In this document: in pieces, positions 1 through 5,259 of the stretch | How positions within the stretch are numbered: the first letter of the stretch is position 1 | Layout of the letters: each line of letters begins with the position of its first letter | From: Candidatus Sulfopaludibacter sp. SbA3 | Lineage (GTDB): Bacteria; Acidobacteriota; Terriglobia; 20CM-2-55-15 | NCBI GenBank assembly: GCA_945861845.1 | Contig: CAMAWS010000112.1 | Coordinates: 1 to 8,465 of the forward strand | Length of the DNA: 8,465 bases | Reading direction: 5' to 3' | Position numbers and translations under genes: made by a program | Notes under the pieces: generated by a model | Told to the model about the DNA's origin: nothing | Seen by the model: the letters and a program-made list of their open reading frames with translations, nothing else | Database searches by the model: none

Positions 1-57
1 GCCCCGTGCCAGGATCGAACAGGAATTTTCTGGAACCTTGCACGGGGCTCAAGCCCC
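1..57. repeat. Two overlapping inverted repeats 3' of the propeller gene
   Basis: GCCCCGTGC at 1-9 is the exact reverse complement of GCACGGGGC at 40-48, giving a 9-bp stem around a 30-nt interior. The right arm also belongs to a second, tight hairpin, GGGGC (44-48), loop TCAA, GCCCC (53-57). The two structures share 44-48 and cannot form together. They lie 12 nt beyond the stop codon of the minus-strand propeller gene, where a transcription end or mRNA-stabilising hairpin would be expected. Neither is followed by a T-run in the direction of that gene, so a classical intrinsic terminator is not supported. An interspersed palindromic repeat is equally possible. Confidence 0.45.
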
Positions 58-68
58 GCGCCCACAGC

Positions 69-923
69 TCATTCGAATATTTCCGGCCACGAAAACGTAA
101 TGATGGTGTTCATGATTCCGTTCGGCGGCGGCACCCTTTGTCCCGCTGCGCTCAGCATGATTTCCTTATGAACGGGATCCAGGGCAATTCCCGACGCCAC
201 GTATCCGGTCAGTTGCTGGACCGGGATGCGCCACCGCGGAGGAACGTCGCCGGTGTCCTCAATACTCCACGCGCAAACAGATCCGCCGGTACAGCCTGCC
301 ACGATCAGGCCTTTTTGCGGATAGACCTGGAATGAACTGATGCCGGCCATGAGGCTTTTGGGTCCCTGGATGACGGCTTTCGGTTTGGCGTTTCCGCTGG
401 CGGTACGATCGAAAATCAGCATCGCGCCGCCGCTATTGACGATCAGGAGATTGCGTACCGCATCGACGGCCACTGCGCCTGCGCCACGAATCTGAGTATC
501 TGGCCCCCTGAGAATTCGTTTGGGCGCAACGTCGCCATTCGCCATCCGGTCAAATACCAGAATGCCGAACGGAAAAGTTCCCTGGCCACCGCATCCAAAT
601 CCGCCTGTGCCTATGGGCAGCAGGATTTCATTGTTCGCCGGATCGACGCTGATCTTATCGATGCCGCAATAGGCCGTTCCCAGTATTTGCGTGTTAGGTC
701 CCTGAATAACGCGCGCGGGCGCGTCTTCTCCGTTGGCGCCGCCGCGGAAAACCAGGATTGCCTGGGTTAAAGGACTCGGTACGACGATTTCATCGTGAAC
801 CGCATCGAACGCGAAGCCGTGCATCGTCCTGCTGATCTTTGTTTTTTCACCCTCGATCGCTCGTGTCGGCGGCGTATTCTCCTTCGCCAGCCTGGCGAAG
901 GCCGCAATCTGCGGATGGTTCAC
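69..923 (-). CDS. C-terminal half of a beta-propeller repeat protein, split off by an in-frame TGA
   Basis: This 284-codon open frame continues the preceding gene (924-2273) in exactly the same reading frame, separated only by one TGA. It carries about five and a half repeat units of 45-60 residues of the same kind as upstream. Each unit has a hydrophobic strand ending in D, a short strand (EIVVPS, EILLPI, LLIVNS), another strand (ILVF, LIFD), then a signature like NGDVAPKRILRGPDTQI. This resembles NHL/SMP-30-like six-bladed propellers. The nominal start is GTG at 921-923 directly after the TGA, with no Shine-Dalgarno sequence. The next ATG, at 824-822, has only AGGA 2 nt away and would drop most of the first unit. 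On its own this piece would have no signal peptide and would begin mid-blade. It is best read as the distal part of one roughly 734-residue secreted protein, reached by readthrough or lost by nonsense mutation. Function unknown. Confidence 0.7.
   Translation of the reverse strand: MNHPQIAAFARLAKENTPPTRAIEGEKTKISRTMHGFAFDAVHDEIVVPSPLTQAILVFRGGANGEDAPARVIQGPNTQILGTAYCGIDKISVDPANNEILLPIGTGGFGCGGQGTFPFGILVFDRMANGDVAPKRILRGPDTQIRGAGAVAVDAVRNLLIVNSGGAMLIFDRTASGNAKPKAVIQGPKSLMAGISSFQVYPQKGLIVAGCTGGSVCAWSIEDTGDVPPRWRIPVQQLTGYVASGIALDPVHKEIMLSAAGQRVPPPNGIMNTIITFSWPEIFE
881..901 (-). other. Perfect 10-bp inverted repeat 22 nt downstream of the in-frame TGA
   Basis: CCTTCGCCAG (881-890) and CTGGCGAAGG (892-901) are exact reverse complements separated by one base. 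As RNA from the minus strand this folds as a 9-bp stem closed by a GGC triloop. It starts 22 nt after the TGA at 926-924, inside the coding frame of the distal propeller half. The sequence after it is not U-rich, so it does not look like a terminator. A stable hairpin just behind a stop codon can stimulate recoding, but chance is possible because the codons also fit the repeat family reasonably. Confidence 0.55.
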
Positions 924-926
924 TCA
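924..926 (-). other. In-frame TGA interrupting the propeller gene
   Basis: Read on the minus strand the codons are GTG CCC AAC TGA GTG AAC CAT. The frame before and after is the same and open over hundreds of codons. By comparison with neighbouring units (for example VPSPLTQAILVF at the matching place in the next repeat), the stop falls in the loop between two strands of one blade, where a sense codon is expected. One base change from TGG, CGA, GGA, TGT, TGC or similar would create it. Confidence 0.8.
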
Positions 927-2273
927 GTTGGGCACCAGTATTTCTTCGCGCCTGCTGTCATAAGCGAGCGCCTGCGTCTTGCCGAATCGCAACGACACTT
1001 TGCCAGCGGGCGCACTGCGAATCGTGCGAAGCGGCGCGACGTTTCCATTTGCCGTCAGCGGATAAACTGTAGCGGAAGAATTGCCCAGGTTACTGGCCCA
1101 CACTTCCCGGTTCTTCATATCGACAAAGACGCCGGTGGGATAACTGATACCTGTCCTGTTTCCCTTGATCACCCGCGTTGGTTCGACGTTTCCCTGGGCG
1201 GTTCTGCCGAAGACCAGTATCGAGTGGCCCATGTCATTGGCTACGTACACGTCACCGGTTTCTGGATCCAAAGACATGGCTCCGGGCCAATTGAGCTGTG
1301 TCCTGGAGCCTTGTATGACGCGCACCGGAGGCGTGTCCCCGTTTGCCTCAAGGGGGTAAACCGTGATCGAAGCCGACTCGAACCTGCCCGTGCCGGGAGA
1401 CCTGTAGTCGCTGATGTTGCCCCAATTGTTGACGATCATCAGTCTGTTCTGCACGTCGATTGCGATTCCGTGAGCGTCCGATAATCGAGTGCTTTCCCCT
1501 GCCAGAACGCGGAGAGGCTTTTCGTCTCCGGATGCTCCCTTCCGGTAGACCTCGACCTGCGGAGGGTACTGGATTGTCACGTAAAGCTCTTCCTTCGCCT
1601 CATCAACAGCCGCGGAGTACGCCCGATGGGTAACATTCAGTTGCCGGAGTGGCGCGACATCCCCGCTCGCACCGTGAGCAAACACGGAGATGCTGTCACC
1701 AATGTCGTTTTCTACCGAAGATATGTCGCCGGTCTTCGGATCGATGTAAACGCCGCTGTGAAATCCGATATCGGTCTTGGGCCCGGAGATCACGCGCTTC
1801 GGTTCAGTTCGTTCGGCGTTGGGCGGCGTATTGTCCAACCGGTTGAATACCCGGATGCTCCATGTGTTGCTGTCCATCATGACTACTTCATCGTGCAGGT
1901 TATCAATAGCGATGGAACTGTAAATAGGATGTGTATCCAGAAGATTGCGAACCGGAGGACGAGTAACGTCTCCTGTCTGGCCCGAAGCCTGCGACGCCGC
2001 GTATACCGATGCCTGCCGGAATGACTCAAACACGTTGTTCGTATTCGTGCCTGCTACCAGATCGGCCTCGGCGGTTCCGGCTTCCCAGGGCGGGCAAGCG
2101 TCGCCGTAATTCGGCACCTCCGCAATAGAAACCAGTTGAGCGGAACCTGTGGCCTGCTCCACGGCAGGCGCCTGCTGCAGTCGTTGTATCGCCGACAGGC
2201 AGAGGAGACACGTCAGCAGTGCGACTCCTGCAGAGAGCGTTATCTTCTTGTGGTTGTTTCTTCGTGCACGCAT
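924..2273 (-). CDS. Secreted beta-propeller (NHL/SMP-30-like repeat) protein, N-terminal half
   Basis: The ATG at 2273 is chosen because GAGGA lies just upstream at normal spacing; a TTG six codons earlier is also in frame but lacks such a site. The product is 449 residues. A basic start (RARRNNHKK) is followed by a hydrophobic segment at about residues 11-30, a signal peptide or membrane anchor, then a region of about 85 residues without clear motifs (30-115). From residue 117 come six propeller-type units, at about 117-168, 169-214, 215-264, 265-327, 328-377 and 378-428, with recurring patterns such as SILVFGRTAQGNVEPTRVI and a G-hydrophobic-D strand. A seventh unit begins at about 429 and is cut by the TGA. 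Such propellers are usually exported and bind ligands or proteins, or act as lactonase-like scaffolds; no catalytic residues are assignable here. It lies 97 nt after the vWA-like gene on the same strand, suggesting co-transcription. Export and fold are well supported; the function is unknown. Confidence 0.85.
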   Translation of the reverse strand: MRARRNNHKKITLSAGVALLTCLLCLSAIQRLQQAPAVEQATGSAQLVSIAEVPNYGDACPPWEAGTAEADLVAGTNTNNVFESFRQASVYAASQASGQTGDVTRPPVRNLLDTHPIYSSIAIDNLHDEVVMMDSNTWSIRVFNRLDNTPPNAERTEPKRVISGPKTDIGFHSGVYIDPKTGDISSVENDIGDSISVFAHGASGDVAPLRQLNVTHRAYSAAVDEAKEELYVTIQYPPQVEVYRKGASGDEKPLRVLAGESTRLSDAHGIAIDVQNRLMIVNNWGNISDYRSPGTGRFESASITVYPLEANGDTPPVRVIQGSRTQLNWPGAMSLDPETGDVYVANDMGHSILVFGRTAQGNVEPTRVIKGNRTGISYPTGVFVDMKNREVWASNLGNSSATVYPLTANGNVAPLRTIRSAPAGKVSLRFGKTQALAYDSRREEILVPN

Positions 2274-2330
2274 ACGCTTCCTCACAAACAAATTGTCATC
2301 AGATCAACAGCCGGTTGTACGCTAAGGTGT

Positions 2331-2346
2331 TCAGGGAAGCCCCTGA
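2331..2346. other. Intergenic hairpin between the vWA-like and propeller genes
   Basis: TCAGGG (2331-2336), loop AAGC, and CCCTGA (2341-2346) form a perfect 6-bp stem with a 4-nt loop. It lies in the 97-nt gap of the minus-strand gene pair, 24 nt after the upstream stop codon. No U-run follows on the minus strand, so it is more likely an mRNA processing or stability hairpin, or a weak attenuator, than a full terminator. Confidence 0.35.
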
Positions 2347-2370
2347 GGTGACGGGAGTATATCGGGTATG

Positions 2371-3609
2371 TTACGAAGCTCCAAGATCTTCGAGGATTTC
2401 CGCGATGGCTTTTCGCAGGTCCGCCGGCACCCTCAAATCGAAGGTCCTGGGCCGAAGAGGCCGGATCACTTTCTGCAACTCATCGAACAGGTCGTTCCTG
2501 TTGAGGCGGAATCGCAAGTGATATACACGGCATCCGCAATCTCCTTCAAACTCCAGCGGTTCAAGATCCGAGCCGCGCTCAAACAGCAATGAACCCGACA
2601 CGATAATGAACACACGAAGCGGCGCCTCCGGCCCAGTCTCTTCAGCGATGATCCGCTCGTTGAGAAAATCTCGAAAGAATGCGCCATTGGTCTTCCGCCC
2701 CTGAAGATCAGCCGCGCTGATCTCGGGAGTTTCAGCCTCTTTGAATGCCTTCATGAGGGCGGGCCAATCGATCATGCGGAAGTCCCTCTGGTCGAAGGCG
2801 ACTTCGCGCCGGACGAGGTCCAGGCCAGAGATCGAAAGCGAACCGTTTGCGAGCTCGATCTGGGATAACGCGGCGATCGCTCCACTCGTGAACTCACTAT
2901 GATTGCGAGCCATGCGCGCCCGGTTCGTCCATTGCTCCGGTGTGCTCATGGTGGAAATCAGTTCAATTTCGATGCGGCGCTTGTTTTTCACGGGCAGAAA
3001 GAGTTCGCCGGTCAGGCGGACTACTATTCCGCCGTCGGTGCGGCTGACTTGAGGAATTTCAACGAGCGGAAGCCGGCCAAAGGCGTCCGGCAAGGGATCG
3101 TTCCGAATCCCGGGCACACGGACACGGCGCTTGGTCATGTTGTGTTTTCCGGTCTTTGCGTCGTACAGGACCAGCCAGAAGAGGTAGTCGCCCGGTTGAA
3201 CGAACGCGCGCGTGTCGAATCGCACTTCAAGGTTTGACGGTATCTCGCCGTCGATAGTCTGGCGGATAAAGCTGGGCTGGGTGAGCCACTCTCCGTCGGA
3301 ATTACTGACAACGCTTATCAGGAACAGTTCGTGTTCGTTGCCGCTGCGATTGAGATCTTTAGCGCGGACGGCGGCGGAATAGGGAACCTCGATCCGCTGG
3401 TCCATCCGAAGTGTTGCCGGCAGGATGCGGAGTCTCCAGGGGATTTCGGCGACTTCTTTCGCATCCAGCCATTCGGCCAGCGGAATCGACCTCAGATCGA
3501 GATCTCGATCTTCCTGGATTATTGGTGTGGCCGAAACCACACTGTTCGCCATAAAATAGGCGACCAATACCCAGATGATTGCTCTTGATATGAATTCTGT
3601 GTAAAACAT
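2371..3609 (-). CDS. Secreted protein with C-terminal von Willebrand A-like stretch, acidobacterial type
   Basis: This 412-residue protein starts at ATG 3609 with a likely signal peptide: hydrophobic residues 9-22 and a V-S-A cleavage site near residue 27. No strong Shine-Dalgarno is visible before this ATG, so the start is less certain than the gene. The middle (about 40-270) is rich in predicted beta-strands with no motif I can name. The last 90 residues contain a hydrophobic strand and turn (VFIIVSGSLLF, about 333-343), a Cys pair (DCGC) before another strand, and an ending with RTFDLRVPADLRKAIAEIL. This order resembles the end of the vWA-like domain in acidobacterial VWFA-related proteins, where a 'distinguishing strand + helix' segment recognises partners. 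No DxSxS metal-binding (MIDAS) motif is visible, so metal-dependent ligand binding is not supported. It probably shares a transcript with the downstream propeller gene and may act with it outside the cytoplasm. Family assignment is from pattern recognition only. Confidence 0.75.
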   Translation of the reverse strand: MFYTEFISRAIIWVLVAYFMANSVVSATPIIQEDRDLDLRSIPLAEWLDAKEVAEIPWRLRILPATLRMDQRIEVPYSAAVRAKDLNRSGNEHELFLISVVSNSDGEWLTQPSFIRQTIDGEIPSNLEVRFDTRAFVQPGDYLFWLVLYDAKTGKHNMTKRRVRVPGIRNDPLPDAFGRLPLVEIPQVSRTDGGIVVRLTGELFLPVKNKRRIEIELISTMSTPEQWTNRARMARNHSEFTSGAIAALSQIELANGSLSISGLDLVRREVAFDQRDFRMIDWPALMKAFKEAETPEISAADLQGRKTNGAFFRDFLNERIIAEETGPEAPLRVFIIVSGSLLFERGSDLEPLEFEGDCGCRVYHLRFRLNRNDLFDELQKVIRPLRPRTFDLRVPADLRKAIAEILEDLGAS

Positions 3610-3672
3610 GACTAAAACCGGACCAAAGACTACCGAAAAGACGGGCGGCTGTCGATGGGAAGAGTCGCGAAC

Positions 3673-3715
3673 ATGAGCGGCTGCGAATGCAAGCCCGATA
3701 GGGCGCAGCCATCAA
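3673..3715. repeat. REP-like palindromic repeat, short copy
   Basis: The copy begins ATGAGCGGCTGCGAATGCAA and ends GGGCGCAGCCATCAA. Its ends pair (GGCTGC with GCAGCC) and the centre pairs (GCCC, loop GATA, GGGC), giving an interrupted hairpin. The same left and right parts recur 4 nt further on in a longer version. As read, it also contains a 15-codon frame whose TAA overlaps the ATG of the next copy (TAATG), which is probably accidental. It lies between two divergently transcribed genes, the usual place for such elements. Confidence 0.65.
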
Positions 3716-3719
3716 AGTA

Positions 3720-3799
3720 ATGAGCGGCTGCGAATGCAAGCCCGACGCGAAGCGTGAGCGCGATAGCGCGAAACCTAAGGCAACGGGCGCAGCCATCAA
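3720..3799. repeat. REP-like palindromic repeat, long copy
   Basis: This copy shares its first 26 nt and last 15 nt with the 43-nt copy at 3673-3715. It carries an extra inner section of about 37 nt with small palindromes (CGCGAAGCGTGAGCGCG; GCGC-GATA-GCGC). The outer stem GGCTGC/GCAGCC and the inner GCCC/GGGC pairs are kept. The two copies look like one mobile palindromic element in a full and an internally deleted form. It extends the following reading frame upstream to an ATG at 3720, but that extension is repeat sequence rather than protein-coding sequence. Confidence 0.65.
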
Positions 3800-3803
3800 C
3801 CAT

Positions 3804-3808
3804 GGAGA
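3804..3808 (+). promoter_or_regulatory. Ribosome binding site deciding the PCYCGC gene start
   Basis: GGAGA lies 4 nt before GTG 3813. It supports this start over the ATG at 3720, which sits inside the REP-like repeat. Spacing is slightly short. Confidence 0.5.
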
Positions 3809-3812
3809 CAAT

Positions 3813-4235
3813 GTGGCAAAGAAATCAAAGAAGAATGCGAAATCAGGCGTGAATAAGCTTTGGATGGTCGGCGCTGTCGTGGTCATGGCCGGCGTGATCT
3901 GGTTCTCCTTGAATATGTCCGACGATGGAGCCGCCCAGACGCAGGCGGCAGCCATCCCCAGCGTGGAGACTCTTCCTCCCTCGCTTTTTTCGGGAGCCAC
4001 CCGTGATGCGTACCAGATAGCCAGGGAGATACCGCTGGTGCTCGACAAGCTGCCTTGTTTTTGCGGTTGCGCGACTTCATTCGGGCACAGCAGCAATCTC
4101 CATTGCTTTAAGGACGATCATGGCGCCGTTTGCGATATGTGCCGGGATATTGCGCTGCTGGCGGGGCAGATGACCAAGAATGGCTCATCGGTTCCCGAGA
4201 TCCGCGAAGCGATGCGCCAGAAATACAGAATGTAA
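3813..4235 (+). CDS. Membrane-anchored PCYCGC-motif protein
   Basis: The chosen start is GTG 3813, preceded by GGAGA at 3804-3808. The upstream in-frame ATG at 3720 lies in a repeat and has no ribosome site. The 140-residue product has a lysine-rich N-terminus (AKKSKKNAKSG), one membrane segment at about 16-35, a linker, then the Cys-rich signature. PCFCGC lies at residues 81-86, followed by GHSSNLHCF (Cys98) and CDMC (Cys107, Cys110). This spacing matches the family of unknown function named after its PCYCGC motif (Pfam PF13798, from memory), often lipoproteins in Bacillus; here a transmembrane anchor replaces the lipobox. Six cysteines and nearby histidines suggest metal or haem binding or thiol chemistry outside the membrane, but this is inference. 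It is followed by a strong hairpin and appears to be monocistronic. Confidence 0.85.
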   Translation: MAKKSKKNAKSGVNKLWMVGAVVVMAGVIWFSLNMSDDGAAQTQAAAIPSVETLPPSLFSGATRDAYQIAREIPLVLDKLPCFCGCATSFGHSSNLHCFKDDHGAVCDMCRDIALLAGQMTKNGSSVPEIREAMRQKYRM

Positions 4236-4241
4236 GTCACT

Positions 4242-4277
4242 GGCGCGGTCCATGACCAACCGGCCATGGAGCGCGCC
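4242..4277 (+). terminator. Strong hairpin after the PCYCGC gene, possible terminator
   Basis: GGCGCGGTCCATG (4242-4254) pairs with CATGGAGCGCGCC (4265-4277), 12 of 13 positions with one G-G mismatch, around a 10-nt loop. It begins 6 nt past the PCYCGC stop codon. No T-run follows directly; the first run of Ts is about 30 nt further on. It therefore fits a factor-dependent end or 3'-end protecting hairpin better than a textbook intrinsic terminator. Confidence 0.5.
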
Positions 4278-4346
4278 TGCAGTCCGACCTTTCAGTATTC
4301 ACTTAAACTTTTTGAGATCCGAATAAACGTACCAGGGAGATACTCC

Positions 4347-4802
4347 ATGCGATTTCGAATGTTCAGCCTTTCCTGCTTTCTGATTTTGTCATTGGCCGCG
4401 GCCTGCGGATCGACGGAAGAGCCGCCGCCAGCAGAGGCGCAATTGAATGCAGCGCCACCGGCACAGCCGGAAGCCGCTCAAGCGGGCGCAGATGCTTTGA
4501 CTGGAATGTGGGCCGGGGACTGGGGGCCGAGTCCGCGTGACCGCAATCAAGTGACGCTTGAATTGAAGTGGGATGGAACAAGCCTGACGGGAACTGTGAA
4601 TCCCGGACCGAATGCGGTTCCCCTGCTGCCACAGTCCACGTTCAATCCAGCGACCAGTGCAGTGCACATGGAAGCCGAGGCGCAGGGCCGGGGCGGCGTG
4701 ACGCTTCACTACACCATCGACGGCAAGGTCGAAGGGAATATGATGAGCGGCTCCTGGAACCATCCGAGTGGAATGGGCGACTTCAAGATCACCCGTCAGT
4801 AG
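4347..4802 (+). CDS. Small lipoprotein with a beta-rich, lipocalin-like domain
   Basis: The ATG at 4347 is fixed by AGGGAGA (4334-4340) six nt upstream; an earlier in-frame ATG at 4266 lies inside the hairpin and is rejected. The 151-residue product has a lipoprotein signal peptide ending LAAAC, with the lipidated Cys at residue 20 and Gly at +2. In Gram-negative bacteria that favours outer-membrane sorting. A low-complexity Pro/Ala/Glu linker (about 24-48) leads to a domain of about 100 residues. It starts LTGMWAGDWG, alternates hydrophobic strands (VTLELKW, SLTGTVNP, VTLHYTIDG), and ends NMMSGSWNHPSGMGDFKITR. The GxWxGxW opening and MSGSW...GDF ending are common in small beta-barrel (calycin-like) proteins of unknown role. 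No binding residues can be assigned. Confidence 0.85.
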   Translation: MRFRMFSLSCFLILSLAAACGSTEEPPPAEAQLNAAPPAQPEAAQAGADALTGMWAGDWGPSPRDRNQVTLELKWDGTSLTGTVNPGPNAVPLLPQSTFNPATSAVHMEAEAQGRGGVTLHYTIDGKVEGNMMSGSWNHPSGMGDFKITRQ

Positions 4803-4839
4803 GAATCTTCGCCGAATTCAAATTCCTGGGAGGGATCCC
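4801..4839 (+). other. Inverted repeats just after the lipoprotein stop codon
   Basis: AGGAAT (4801-4806) pairs with ATTCCT (4822-4827), and the palindrome GGGATCCC follows at 4832-4839. The first could be a weak 3'-end hairpin for the lipoprotein mRNA; no T-run follows. Confidence 0.25.
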
Positions 4840-5046
4840 GTGAGCAGCGGTTTTGCTGAAAAGCTGCGACAGAAGCTGAAGCGGAATCTTTCCCGGGCAC
4901 GCGCTAATTTCTTCGACGGAAAACATATCGTCAAGAAAGGGGCATCGCCCCGAACTTCTGCCTTGTTGGTTCGCCCGTCGTTTCGAAACTGGTTCCAGCC
5001 TTTCTATTCCAACCTCTATGCAACATTTCGTTGTGTTGAGAACTAG
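4840..5046 (+). CDS. Doubtful 68-codon small ORF
   Basis: GTG 4840 has a good Shine-Dalgarno (GGAGG at 4829-4833, 6 nt away), 37 nt after the lipoprotein stop. The product is basic; its start (FAEKLRQKLKRNLSRARANF) is a plausible amphipathic helix faintly like the N-terminus of FtsY, but nothing after it resembles that protein. The frame ends at TAG 5044-5046. Directly after the TAG the same frame reopens with ATG 5047 for 47 codons, to 5190. This may be a small orphan gene, the decayed start of a lost gene, or noise. The GGGGC-ATC-GCCCC hairpin at 4938-4950 lies within it. Confidence 0.25.
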   Translation: MSSGFAEKLRQKLKRNLSRARANFFDGKHIVKKGASPRTSALLVRPSFRNWFQPFYSNLYATFRCVEN

Positions 5047-5259
5047 ATGAACGGGAACGCTTTTTCGATCGTTGCGAAGTTGGGCAGCGGTTCAGTGGAG
5101 AAGGCGCGGTGCATCCTGCCGTACCTCACCAGTCAAGACGGTATGACCTGTTGCCCAATCGACATCTCTCCGGCCGTCCTCATTAGTTGAATAGAGGCAC
5201 GCTACTCCGCGTTGCGCAGGAACACAATCAATCGGTAACCGGTTCTGGGAGACACGCTC
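5047..5259. other. Non-coding or decayed stretch
   Basis: This stretch lies between the doubtful small ORF and the 3' end of the double-GlcG gene. Short frames occur on both strands: 47 codons plus-strand from 5047, and a minus-strand frame broken by stops. None has a recognisable domain or ribosome site. Near 5231-5262 are small palindromes (AACCGGTT; GGAG-N5-CTCC) that could mark the transcript end of the minus-strand gene, without a T-run. No mobile-element ends or RNA gene were recognised. Confidence 0.4.

Noticed and set aside
1..48. tRNA-like sequence (7-bp outer stem, TTCGATC loop)
   Set aside because: Only 48 nt, no anticodon arm, and the T-stem does not pair.
921..923. GTG as a true independent start of the distal propeller half
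   Set aside because: No Shine-Dalgarno, begins mid-blade and would lack a signal peptide; kept only as a nominal boundary.
795..1484. 229-codon plus-strand frame opposite the propeller gene
   Set aside because: Antisense shadow of a clearly repeat-coding minus-strand frame; no domain and no ribosome site.
3720..3812. N-terminal extension of the PCYCGC protein from ATG 3720
   Set aside because: Encoded by the REP-like repeat, without a ribosome site; GTG 3813 with GGAGA gives the expected basic-plus-membrane N-terminus.
3359..4096. 245-codon minus-strand frame across the divergent intergenic region
   Set aside because: It runs antisense through the PCYCGC gene and out of frame through the vWA-like gene; composition artefact of GC-rich DNA.
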